Shown here in pieces: positions 37,088-48,425 of a stretch of 64,000 bases of DNA. Source of the DNA: Polytrichum commune (Eukaryota > Streptophyta > Polytrichopsida > Polytrichales > Polytrichaceae); the NCBI GenBank assembly GCA_950295325.1, contig OX485809.1, positions 19,484,144 through 19,548,143 of the forward strand, read 5' to 3'. A model generated the notes under the pieces. It worked only from the letters and a program-made list of their open reading frames with translations, was not told the DNA's origin and made no database searches. Positions within the stretch are counted from its first letter, which is position 1. The number at the start of each line of letters is the position of its first letter. The position numbers were made by a program, and so were the translations under genes.

Positions 37088-40000
37088 GTTGAAGTTCAAG
37101 ACTCAAGGAAAATTTACCGATCACTTTGGAGGAATTTAGAGTATATGCCTCAAATTAGTAAAGAAAAACTGAAAGGTGTCAACATTTAACCAGTTGAACT
37201 TAGAAACACTAGGATCTCAGTTGATTATGCCCAAAAATCTCCCTAGACATTGGCTTTTGCCTTGGGGAGGTTACTGGCAATGCAATAAAAGCTAGGATGT
37301 TATTTCATGTCTCAAATAAGTACAATACCCCATGAATATGTGCATTACTTCATTGCCCCCCTTGGGGATGGACTCTTCATACCATGTACAAACTATCGTG
37401 AGTGTAAGAAGGGGAACTGTTTGAGGCATTAGTGTATAAAGTTACAGAAGGGAGAGGTATTATTTTTCTCTAGTGTGTAAAATTAAAAGGGCTATCAAGA
37501 ATTTTGAAGCAAAGATAGATGTACTAAAGGGGACCCCAAGGTTTAGAGAAAATTTTCAACAATAAAGGTGTTATTTTCATCCCATTCAAGTTTTCAACCA
37601 TTGTTGTCATATGGTAACAGTCATTGATGACCACCATATTGGAGCTCCTAGAGCGTTCATGGGGTCCCTTGAGTTTTACTCACCAAATTGTGGCTAAGTT
37701 GTTGTGCTAGACTTGTCTTTGTACATTTGATACAAACATTGAGTTATATGTTGTGGATGAAAAAAAAATGTGCAATGACCTTCTCATTGGAAAGTGAAAA
37801 TGGATTTTACATATTAGAAAGACCTATTTCATTCATGTTTTATATTTTGTATATGTAGTGGAGGCATTTATCACATAAATTGAAAAGCTCAATATAAATA
37901 CACGAGTTCATTTTCTAGGATGTTGTTAATACGTATACATTTGTTTGTCTATATAAACTTCTCGTGTATAGGGGGTTTACTTTCATAGCGCCCACGTACA
38001 TCATTTTGGTTTCTGATATTGAGTCCACCCCCAGAGATTGCCCCCTTGAAAATTTCCCTTTATTTCATTTGGTTCATATCTTTACAAGATAGTGACATCC
38101 CCCCCCCCCCCCCCCCCCCTCTTATGTTGGGATTGCACACTATCATGGCTTGTTCAAGTGGAGCATTGTAGAGTTGGGTAGGGTCACACATTGACAATTG
38201 CGTGTACTTTGAAGGGAGATAACTAAAATGGCATGTTGTGTTTGCACAATATTGATCCCACAATGATATTTTTTTGGGCACAAATTGAAAATTCAATTGA
38301 TCCTGCAATCATCACCAACTATGACCAAGCATCTAAACAATCTTTTGTTGTGGGCACCATAACCTACCTTGGCAACTCATGGTATTTTAGTTTCTTTCAC
38401 CCTCACTTTAGAGAGGGTACAACACTTAAGCAGTGGATGAGTGGTGGCAAGAACGGTGGAGATCTTACATCGGTCAAATCCGATGGTCAAGAATGCACAG
38501 GCAATGTGGCCTCACCAGAAGCCAGAAGTTGCTTTCATCGCCCATAGACTTCTTCTCGACAACTTAGGAATGTTATGAACTCATGTGAATAACAACAATG
38601 GCCACTCTCTCATTCATGCTCTTGACCTTGTTGAAGAGTTTGTTCCCATTGCCACTCTAGCTTCCGCTTTTGATTATTTCCAATTCACATATTTATCATT
38701 CACTTGTTGATTTTGTGTTCTTAGAGCAAGATTGCATGGCGTACTCCCACGACAAATACAAAAGGGCTGCTAAATTGGGTACCCTTTATTGTAGAGGGGA
38801 GTAGTCTCATTTTATGTCCCACGCATTCACTCAATAAGTTACGGGTCATGTGATCAAAACAAATATCTTACACTACAAAAGGCTTTTCATAGAATTAGTT
38901 GAACCTAGGATTCTATGTGTCCACAAATTGTGAGGTACTACTAGTTGATTCCCACATAGAGGAGTTGAGACTCACCCTTCCAAAAATTAAATGTATGACG
39001 GAGTGGAAGACTCTAGAAGGGAGAGAACATCTCTAAACGGTGATAATGATAATGCATGAAAGCATGTTTTGTTGACAATCCCATGTAAATTGGTAGTAAG
39101 GATTCATAACATTACTCAAATCCTTGGTTGTGTTTTGTGGGACCAAATATCAAGCAACTCTCCTTCACTTATGGGATCCCCTGTTTATGGGAAGCCCTCA
39201 AGTTGTGTACTATGAAGTTTTCGACAAGCAACTGCAATTAATCCAAGTTTTTTCAGTCACAACCACCTGCTTTGGAAAGAGCCCATCATCTAGTTGCTTA
39301 ATAATGTTATGTTTAGAAGGTTTTATATTGATAACGTATAAAAATGCTCTTAACCTTTTCACTTCTTGGGGCATACTGTGGTTTCATTAGATCATTCAAA
39401 AGTAAGCTTTCTAGAGGTAATATTTTATTGTACCTAAAAGAAAAGTTGCTAATGATTTGAAGATCACATCAATATGGTTGCAATACTAGTAATTTTCATG
39501 ATTTATTGATAAGCACTTTAGAATCATTTAACTTCAAGAAATTGTGATTAATATATGCACTCGAATTAGAGTCAAAACTTTCAAGATTTTATTATGAATA
39601 GATATACACTCTGAGGTAAGAAATAGAATCCATAGAAAGTTGACAATTACCAATCAAAATAATATGAAGTTACTATATATTATAATGTTCCAACAAAGGG
39701 GAATGTTAGTTCATTGTTGACTTTAAAATTCTCTTGTGAACTATCATATTTTCATATTGGAATGGGATCATCGCCATTGACAAGACAATTTCACGAGGAA
39801 CAAAATGATACCTTGTGTGACCTTCTTAGCACTTTCCTTTCGGATAAATTTACATTTCACGTATTTTGGATGAATTTGCCTTCAAAACGGGCCTCTCGTG
39901 AAGTTAAGAGTCAAGTCGTTTTTGAGTCTCACAATCATTCTCCCTCCCATACCCGACTTGAAGTAATTGGGTGTCAATGTGGTGTATTTGACCGTTTCCA

Positions 40001-40251
40001 CGGAACAAATCACCATTTGAATCAAAACAAGTCAACGTTATAACATTTCTTCAACCATAACGTTATTTAGCTCAATAAGCATGTTTCATTCCACAAATAA
40101 GAAAGTTACGCAATAAAACCAAAGAAGGGCAAAATGAATTTCAAGTTTAGTGGACCTTTCCTATGCAATAGCAAGTCTCCTCAACCATCACTGAGTACTG
40201 CTACTAAGAAGGTTGCCTTTGTGCTCACTAGGTAGTCAAGAATCTAGTTTA
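37088..40251. other. Intergenic, no gene recognised
   Basis: It contains a 21-base C run (38099-38119). Small ORFs at 38233-38547 and 39714-40043 have no family resemblance and atypical composition for coding. Confidence 0.4.
38099..38119. repeat. Poly-C tract
   Basis: Twenty-one consecutive C bases. The length may be unreliable in an assembly. Confidence 0.9.
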
Positions 40252-40750
40252 GGGCCACTTCACACACGAGCCAAGAGCCGTGACCATGAAATTGTGAGAG
40301 CCCAAAAGAAAGTGTCCAAAGGCCGTTCCAAGATACCTCCAAAATCATGTAGTGTGGTCACAGACCCTCAAGTGTAGTGTGAAGTCATTTGTGACCGGAC
40401 CCTCAACCAAATGCTATTTCAATGAATTTCTATCCATGCAGGTGCTCACACATGATGAAATAGAATAAATCAATGGTTGTGAGCATTTGGAGTGCCATGG
40501 TCTCCCGGTTTTGTGTTAGGCTTACCTCCAAGAAGTGGTTTTTGAAAGTAGTCCAAGTGACCATGAAACACGATCCATTCGATGCCATGTAAGAAGCCAT
40601 GTAGACTTAACATCCATCTTGCATTCACATACTCCGTTGGTCCCTCAAAGGTAGTGTGAAGCGAACTTGGACCGGCTCCACCTTTTCCACCAATGAGAGA
40701 GTGATTGAAGTGTAATGGTCACGGGCTCTCAATCATGTGTGAAGTGGCCC
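40252..40750. mobile_element. Harbinger-like MITE (GGGCCACTTCACACA family), complete
   Basis: The inverted ends begin GGGCCACTTCACACA and agree again at GAGCC..GTGACC. They are flanked by TTA at 40249-40251 and 40751-40753. It is 499 bp and non-coding. A truncated relative lies at 42383-42652. Confidence 0.8.
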
Positions 40751-41497
40751 TTAGTTTAGAACCAAATGCATTAGCTAAGGAACTAGGTCAAGTGACCGAC
40801 ATCCCCCTTCTTGCGGTCTTTAAACAATATGTGTTAGGATTTAATTACGGACTTGTTTCTTTAAACTAACTTCTCGTATTGAGTCCCGACCCTATGAATT
40901 AGGTTGAGGCATTCACCCTCCTACCGAATCTCATCAATATCTTACTATAGAAAATGAGAGAAGCCATGTTGTCGACTAGTTGTCGAGGGTGAGCATGTAC
41001 AATTGACAAAAATAAAATGATAGTTGCCGGTCTATTTACATAAGCATAGTAACCGTGATGCATGTTGAATCTACACACCAAAGGATCACAATGACATTGT
41101 ATAGGAACAAATTGTGACATATTCTCGGACCCGCTCAACATGCTCATTCAACTAAATAATGTGATGACATTTCCACAATCCACTCTCCCTACCCGTACAC
41201 CGTATTTAGTGTGAATTATTATTTTGGATAACGAGAGGGTGCTAAAACATGAACCAAATTATTATGAAATTGACATGTTACAAGTATAGCGCGAGTAAGG
41301 GTGAGGTCCATGTAGGCCGCTTGCCCACCATATTCTAGAAAATAATGGGTCGGAGGTGTTCGCATGCACGTAAGCGCAAGAATGTGAAGGGCCATGGACA
41401 CGGGCCTCTAGACTTTCATGCATCCAGAAAATACCGGTTTTAGCATAAGGAGGAGGTTAGTAGTAGGTGGGCCTGGATTTGAGAAGATGGGAGTAGC

Positions 41498-41868
41498 TAC
41501 ACTAAATATGGTATTTAGTATCGCCAATTCTATTTGTCTTGCTCAATACTAATTGTAAACCGTGGTATAGTGCCACCAACACTAAATGTTAACCCAACAT
41601 TCATTTGTCATTCCTTCTAGATTCTGGGGGGATTATAGATTTACAGTGTTGCACTTACTGCCACTTACGAAGTGATCATTCATCCAGACATCAATCATCC
41701 ATGACAATATTTCATCACAATTTTGCTAACAAGAGAAGGTCAAGGGATGAACTCGTCCATCATCCATGACCGTATTTATCCACTTATTTATAAGAAGTGT
41801 CATCCAAAAAGTTACCAAAGTGACATAAATACCCATACGACACTAAATATCATAACATATTTAGTGTA
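41498..41868. mobile_element. MITE with palindromic ends, copy 2
   Basis: The TACACTAAATAT ends are the same as at 36273-37087. The shared internal block is CACTAAATGTTAACCCAACA. It is shorter (371 bp) and lacks the central part of copy 1. Confidence 0.65.
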
Positions 41869-42382
41869 GTTGGCATATATCATTTCCTGCCCTACTAGAT
41901 TCCCTCTACATTTGGGCGGGTTTGTCCTTATTTACACTAGAATCTGGTGGCAAGCAGGCTACATGGAAACCCACCCTAAGTACAATGCACATTATTAAGC
42001 ACGAGGGAATCCCAGTGGGGGCTTTTTAAGAGTCGTACATCCATTTTATTTTATATTTTATATTTTATTTGGCAAAGCTCAAACGGGATCATTACCATTG
42101 ACTACTTGTACTCTTTTTTGGGTTACCGGCACTGAATTCTCGAGAATGAATATAAAAAATAATATTCTTTCAAAAAAACATGCACAATCGGAGAATCTAC
42201 TTGATACAAAATTCGTTTCTCAAGTAAAACGTTCATGTCAGTTAGTACCATGTAACTACGAATAGCAAGCCACAAGTATCAACCCTTTCTTTATACATTA
42301 TCTCATATGTAACTGCCTTGTGTTGTCCTATTGACCTGCCCTATATATCCTCGAGAAAATGGTACTAAAATGGAGAGATTCC

Positions 42383-42652
42383 GGGCCACTTCACACACGA
42401 GCCAAGAGCCGTGACCGTGAAATTGTGAGAGCCCAAAAGAAAGTGTCCAAAGGCCGTCCCAACACACCTCCAAACTCATGTAGTGTGGTCACGGATCCTC
42501 AAGTGTAGTGTGAAGTCATATGTGACCAAGTCCTCAACTGAATGCTATTTCGATGAATTTCTATCCATGCAGGTGCTCACACATGATGAAATAGAACAAA
42601 TCAATGGTTGTGAGCGTTTGGAGTGCCATGGTCTCCCGGTTTTGTGTTAGGC
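42383..42652. mobile_element. Truncated copy of the GGGCCACTTCACACA MITE
   Basis: It is nearly identical to 40252-40523 from the left terminus up to TTTTGTGTTAGGC. The right half and right terminus are missing. Confidence 0.75.
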
Positions 42653-42827
42653 CTCCGTTATTTCCACCTCAACTAGAAAATTAGCATAGCCCAAGCTAAT
42701 CATTTCCACCCTAATTCTCCACCCACATTAATAGGATTGTTTAGTGTAGCTTTAAAGACTCTTCATTAGTCTACCTGATCCTTGTCTTTGAGACTACCTA
42801 ATTGGCCACAAGCTTACGGGGAAGCCC

Positions 42828-42868
42828 TTATTATTATTATTATTAGTAGTAGTAGTAGTAGTAGTAGT
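42828..42868. repeat. Compound (ATT)n(AGT)n microsatellite
   Basis: Five or so ATT units run directly into about eight AGT units. Confidence 0.9.
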
Positions 42869-44529
42869 TTGGCTACATGTTGAGTTTAGAAGGAGCTTAA
42901 GATTTATGTGGAGTTCAAGGTGGCTACATTTGTATGAATTAAAGGGAGTATTTGGCGAATGCTTAGAACCTATGTGTCGATTTGGGTGATGACTTCTAAT
43001 TGGACATGGATAATATCCAAGGTAACATGTATGCTTTTATAAGGTGAACAATGGCCCCATGTACAAAATAATAAGCAAATAAGGGGCCCATATTTATGTT
43101 TTAAGTCTAGAGTGGCCACACAAACTAAAGGGGGAGTTGGCGACGTATTGAAACTGAACAAGCCCATTGATATTGGCTTCAATAAAATAATTATAAAAAT
43201 GCAGTGGCCTCTTAAACTTCTAGAGGTTTCCAAGTTCAAGTAGTTTGCAAATGTATGATAGGATCAACATGTTGTGCATTTCAAGCTTTAACGACATCCT
43301 AGGACACCAACCCTCTAAAACACCATTGTGCACCCAAACTGAACTAGTTTACACAAATATAAAGATGATTAGTGTTGAAACATCAAGCATTGAAGTACCT
43401 GATGCGTTCCTATACCCAAAAAGATTGGACCAACCCAGATAAATAAGAGAATACAACCAAAATGAATATCATTGCGTAAAAAAACCACTCATATACACAA
43501 ATACAACTAGGTAAGGAGGGATGTTGGCCTTTGCATTGACAAAATTGCATCAAAAGGTCCAATTGTGGTTACAAAATTTGATGCTACTAGTAGGTATCAA
43601 TAAATTCTCCTATAATTCAAGACTCAACTCATCCATACCATCAAAATTCCACCCCTCCCATCCATGAATCAAAACCTCGTCATAAGGGAAATTGACAGGG
43701 CTGAATTGCTTTTGGGAATACATACCCTACAAGCCCCAAATGAGAATCTCCGCATGTCATCTTCAACCACCACCAATGCGCTCCACTTCGAAACTTGTAA
43801 TTTGGTACCAAAATCTCTTAAACTCCACTACAATCAAAAGGTGGCACCATCAATCAACACTAAATGGGCGGAGAATGGAAGAGAAAGCATTGACCCCACT
43901 CACCCCACTCAACTAAACCATAGCCAACACGAGCCTTTGTATGGGAGCACGGGCTTCATCCACGGTCTCCAACGGAGCTCACTAGCTACTCCCAATAATG
44001 AACCTAAAGTTGTGGGTCCCAATTTTAGGCGACTCCACTCCGCCCATGTGAAATGAAAAAATAATGCCCGTAGCAAGTACCAACATGAATGTGAGCCCAT
44101 TGGCCAAATGCTGATCACGGCAAATCGTGATGCAACATGAGGTGTTATGCCTCCTTTGGGAGGTGGGCTCTGGTGGTGTACTAGTTTTTTCTAGTTTGTT
44201 AGGGGGGGGGGGGGTGGGACGGGGGCTTGTTTGTTGTCGAGTTTCCTCTTGTTAAGGACAAGGTAGGTTAGGTATTTGATGGCATTTTAATGTATATTTG
44301 TCATGAGGATCTTAATGTTAGATTTGCCCATGTGAAGCTAGTTGAGGCCACCTCTTACTCACAAGGAGTTGAGGTTTCACCATACAAGGTAGGTATCCAT
44401 TTTTTTGAACACGTGTGTTTGAATCAATTGACTTGACTGTAGCAAAGTGGCTAGTACATCGATTATCCCAATGAATGCACATAGTACTAATTTATGAAGC
44501 ACAATCTATTTTGCCAAGTCTTGAAATTA

Positions 44530-44730
44530 GTAGAGCCGAGATTCATGAATATGTGCTCATTTACCATAAATTTGAAGAAAAATTGGGTGTGCTCTAAGGT
44601 TCTTGTAGAGTGATAAAAAAATTTATTTGCAAGTACATGTTTGTCAATGAATAATGCCAGGATGAATAGTGCCAGTGGTTTTAATGAATAGTGTCGGGAT
44701 GAACAATGCTTCCTAGATATTTTGGTGGCA
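44530..44730. repeat. Dispersed repeat, copy 2 (partner at 21.06-21.26 kb)
   Basis: It has the same ordered motifs as 21060-21260, including GTGCTCATTTACCAT and TCGGGATGAACAAT. An internal GATGAATAGTG-like phrase is duplicated only in this copy. Confidence 0.6.
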
Positions 44731-44911
44731 CTAGTTGCATATTATAAGGAAATTTAGTATCACCTTCACAAATTTTCCACGTGCACTATTAGCCTTCTCT
44801 CACTAATTGGAGGGGGGGGGGAATCTACTATAGAGGTCAATTTTTTATATTGGATAGATGAGAGGTTTGTTTGCCTGCAATAATTTCATCTCATGGAACA
44901 AGTGCAACTAA

Positions 44912-45342
44912 GGCCCACTTTATACACGGCATGGGGCTAGCTTGAGCACTAATTCTCAAGCATTATGCCCTTAATCAGGCCCAACCTTGTCACATGTAGA
45001 TTGATGAGGCTTGATTTTGGGTCCCAATGATCTTGAGGGAAGAGTTTAGTGAAGAGAATTAACCTTTCATGAACCAATGGTAGAGATGTTCATTATCCAA
45101 TGGATGAGCCCAATCCAAACCATGTTGAGAATTCAGGCTAAGGAGAACCTTGTCCCGATTTTATCAAGCCAGCCCAAAGGTTTGGAGCCGACTTTTTACC
45201 ACCTAGGATGCCACTTAGGGTGAGTAGACATTCGGACCCAACCGTGGTATGAAGTCCTTGGACCGCACTTGACAAAACCCAATTGGTTGAAAATTTTTGA
45301 GTTCGGGAGGTCCCCAATCCAGCCCCAACTATAAAGTGGGCC
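44912..45342. mobile_element. MITE with GGCCCACTTTATA ends
   Basis: GGCCCACTTTATA at the left is matched by the inverse TATAAAGTGGGCC at the right. The flanks are CTAA and TTAG, so either TA is the duplication or the repeat extends outwards. It is 431 bp and non-coding. It abuts the next MITE, separated only by TTA. Confidence 0.6.
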
Positions 45343-45345
45343 TTA

Positions 45346-45911
45346 GGGCTGGTTTACACCATGGACCATGAAGTCGGACCATGGAAGATGGCCTTTTTTT
45401 ATGGTCCAACTTCCATGGTCCGATTTCTTAAAAATCAATTTACAAAGCCTTTGGTCCCTCACTAGGTGTAAACCAAATGTGGACCAAGAGGAATGACCAT
45501 GCACCAAAAAGTGATTGTGCTGATTTTTTTAATATATGTCCAAAAAAGGCAGTATTGAAAGAAAAAACAAATCAAGTTTGACCATCCTTTTGCCTTCTCC
45601 TGTCTTCATCTTCTCTTCCTCCAAAATCAATTTCATCAAAATTTTACTCTAACAATATTTCTCTATCATGGACCCTTGCCTTTTTCTACGAGAGCACCTC
45701 TTTTACCTCTCCCACCACAAAACCTGCTGGACCATGTCAGTGGACAATGCAGGCCTTAAAACATGTCTTCTAGAGACCTCGAACTTCATGATCACCTTGA
45801 CATTTTTTTCTCTGTGGTGTACACCGAAGTGGTTCCGGGACGAGTTCAACATCCAATCACGGATTTTCCAGGGCCTTGGGACGACTTCGTGGTCCATAGT
45901 GTAAATAACCC
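45346..45911. mobile_element. Harbinger-like MITE (GGGCTGGTTTACACCATGG family)
   Basis: The left end GGGCTGGTTTACACCATGG is preceded by TTA (45343-45345). The right end is a diverged inverse (GGTCCATAGTGTAAATAACCC) without a clear TTA, so the right border is approximate. Short phrases of its left arm recur in inverse near 48.19 kb. Confidence 0.6.
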
Positions 45912-46317
45912 CTCGGTAACTAAGAAGGAGTGTTAATTAGCTTACTTATTACTGCCCACAACTTACAAGAGTTAATGAACGCAGAGAATGTCACTGCTGA
46001 CAAGAGTGATATGGCTTCAACATTCAATTAATTAATGTACCCCGGTCTGTAATAACAAGATACTAAGACACACAATAAATATCATTGTGTACAATCACAT
46101 AAATGTGGCCGCTCGTAAGGAAGTAAGCCATGTACCGGGAGATTTTTGGGTAGAATCGATCAAAATCCTAGTGTTTCCAAGTCCATCTAGTTACACGTTG
46201 TGATCTTTCGGTCTCTCTCTTTATGAATTCGAGGTATATTCTATAAAGATTCTTCTCAAAATGATGGGGTGATTTTCTTGAAGGCGTGAACTTTAATTGG
46301 TTGTTTTCTCCAACTTA

Positions 46318-46560
46318 GTGTTGGTTTCCACCATGGACCATGAAGTCGGACCATGGAAGATGGCCTTTTTTTATGGTTTGATTTGATGGTCCAATTTTCA
46401 TGGTCTGATTTTTTTGTCAAAAAAATCAATTTACAACGCCTTTGGGCCCTCGTGAGGTGTAAACCGAATATGGATTAAGAGGAATGACCGTGCACCAAAA
46501 AGTGAATGTGTTGATTTCTTTTTAATATATGCCTGAAAATGGCAAGTTTGAAGAACACTC
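46318..46560. mobile_element. Partial copy of the 45.35-kb MITE left arm
   Basis: It follows 45350-45590 closely (CACCATGGACCATGAAGTCG and onward, then TTTACAACGCCTTTGG), but has lost its first bases and its right half. Confidence 0.65.
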
Positions 46561-46589
46561 AAGTTTGACCATTCTCTTGTCTTGTCTTA

Positions 46590-48190
46590 GGGGCCGTTTA
46601 CACTATGGACCATGAGGTTGGACGAGGGCTCTGCAACGCAGCTGATTGGCTCTTGAAGTTGTCTCGGGACAACTTCGGTTTACACTAAGGAAAAAATGGC
46701 AGAGGGACCATGGAGGTTGAGGTCCCCAAAATATAATTTTTAAAGCCTAATAAATGCACTGACATGGTCCAACGGGTTTTGCGGTGAGAGAGGCAAGAGA
46801 GGTGGTTTGGTAGGAAAAGGCAAGGGCCCATGTCAGAGAAATGCCATTTCAAGAATGTTTTAATGAATCTACCTTTTATGTGCCTTAATTATATTATTGC
46901 CCATGAGATATACCAGTACTACCTTGCCCTACCCCTTAAACCGGCTTACACGTGTTTCATCAAACGACGCGGGACATCTAGAACTCAAGAATTCAAGTGC
47001 AGATTTGTTTTTTTGGTCTACCAACTACAATGTTTGGAATTTGGGGGCGTGTAATATACCGTTGGAAAGGTCTTGAAAATACCTTTCCACCGGTATATTA
47101 CATGCCCCAAAATGTTTTAAAAATACAGTTGAAAAAGAAAAAAGAAAAAAACGTAGTCGTTTAGTGACTGTAGATCAGGGTGGGGAAAAGAAGCGCAATG
47201 GGAAATCTTCTAACAATAATTATCAAAGAATTGAAATTTAGTGTTGAGCAAGGTTGGGTGGTAACAACATTAGATATAATCAAACCCTAAATATCCTATT
47301 TAGTGTAGTGACAACACAAGGTACATGTCACATGTAAATTACATTGAACATGTACAAATTGAATCGCTCATTTTTTTTTTGTAAAAATTGTTGTGAGAAG
47401 ATTTGCAAGCCACATCTTTGACACATTTAACAAGAAGTGAAGACAGTTGAAGCCCAAGAGATGACAAGAGAATGATCAAACTTTAAGACGAAAAGAAGAA
47501 AAAACTAAGTGACAAGATAAGTGAAGGCATGTGTAGGCAAGTGAAGGCAAATTGAAGTCAACAAAATGGAAACACCACGGGCCTTGGCTTGGTGGTTAGG
47601 CTCATGGCCCCCAATGAGGAGGTTGTGGGTTCTATTCCCCATGCCGGCGTGGTGCTCACCACCTTAGTCCACCCAACTATGGTGGGGGGTCCTTGGACCT
47701 TGTTGTATGGGTACCTCAAAGCCCTTTGGGGGGATACCATGTCCGGTATCTTCAAGGCACTAGTGGCTAGCTAGGAACTAGTATAGTGTGTCACTATAGT
47801 GTCCATCCTCGAAAGGGGAGAGTAGTATTGTCCCAGTGTCCCCTTGTCCAGTGGCCATCGGGTTCACTGGCATTACGAACGGACACTTTATTCACGCCGG
47901 CCCCTTGCTAAAAAGGGACCGGAGTTTCTCTTTCTTTCAACAAAATGGTCAAACTTCATTTTTTTCCCAAAACTGCCTTTTTTGGGCTTATATTAAAAAA
48001 ATCAGCGCATCCACTTCTTGCCGCATGGTCATTCCTCTTGGTCCACATTCGGTTTACACCTAGTGAGGGGCCCAACGGCTTTGTAAATCAATTTTCTAAC
48101 TCGGACCATGAAATGTAGACCATGAACTCGTACCGTGGAATAAGGCATCTTCCGTGGGATGAGTTCATGGTCTATGGTGTAAACCGCCCC
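46590..48190. mobile_element. 1.6-kb Harbinger-type element, TTA target duplication
   Basis: The ends GGGGCCGTTTACACTATGG and the inverse CTATGGTGTAAACCGCCCC are flanked by TTA at 46587-46589 and 48191-48193. The right 240 bp is an inverted relative of the left arm of the 45.35-kb MITE. A SINE (47570-47936) has inserted in it. No transposase is visible inside. Confidence 0.75.
47570..47936 (+). mobile_element. tRNA-derived SINE with 12-bp target duplication
   Basis: The 5' part carries an internal RNA polymerase III promoter. The A box is TGGCTTGGTGG (47585-47595) and the B box is GGTTCTATTCC (47628-47638), 32 bp apart as in tRNAs. The body of about 290 bp is unrelated to tRNA and the tail is pyrimidine-rich. 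TCAACAAAATGG is perfectly repeated at 47558-47569 and 47937-47948, the signature of LINE-assisted insertion. It sits inside the 46590-48190 element. It is not a functional tRNA gene, because the 3' acceptor half is absent. Confidence 0.85.
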
Positions 48191-48240
48191 TTATCTTCAC
48201 TTGTCTTATCTTCTTGTTTTCCCCTTGAATTTCAACAAAC

Positions 48241-48425
48241 ATGTATGTAATGGAGAAGAGGAAGAAGAAACTTATTTTTCTCTTAGGATTATACATGTTT
48301 TTGTACATACTTGTGAAGCATGTTGTGGACATTCCAACATTAGTTTTGCAAGAAGAACGAGAGAAGATTGTAATTTTGAGCTTGGTTTATGAGAGTACGG
48401 GGATAGAAAGAGGAGCATATGAAGT
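48241..48425 (+). pseudogene. Harbinger transposase, 5' part, split from 62.2 kb by an LTR element
   Basis: The open frame starts with a basic stretch (MEKRKKKLIFLLGLYMFLYI). It runs to the target duplication GAAGT at 48421-48425, where a long-LTR element begins. The matching downstream half starts after the second GAAGT at 62224-62228. The join by duplication is firm. The identity of this N-terminal part as transposase is inferred from that continuity. Confidence 0.5.

Larger units (their letters stand above)
42653..44911. other. Intergenic, no gene recognised
   Basis: It contains an (ATT)n/(AGT)n microsatellite (42828-42868), a 13-base G run (44202-44214) and a dispersed repeat (44530-44730). 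A 130-codon ORF at 43664-44056 has no recognisable domain. Confidence 0.4.

Noticed and set aside
38233-38547. 104-codon ORF as a candidate gene
   Set aside because: No family resemblance and no supporting exon or promoter signals.
43664-44056. 130-codon ORF as a candidate gene
   Set aside because: No domain, no spliced partners and a repeat-rich neighbourhood. Chance ORFs of this size are expected.
47581-47660. tRNA gene
   Set aside because: A and B boxes are present but the second half of a cloverleaf is missing. The unit ends in a SINE body with a target duplication.
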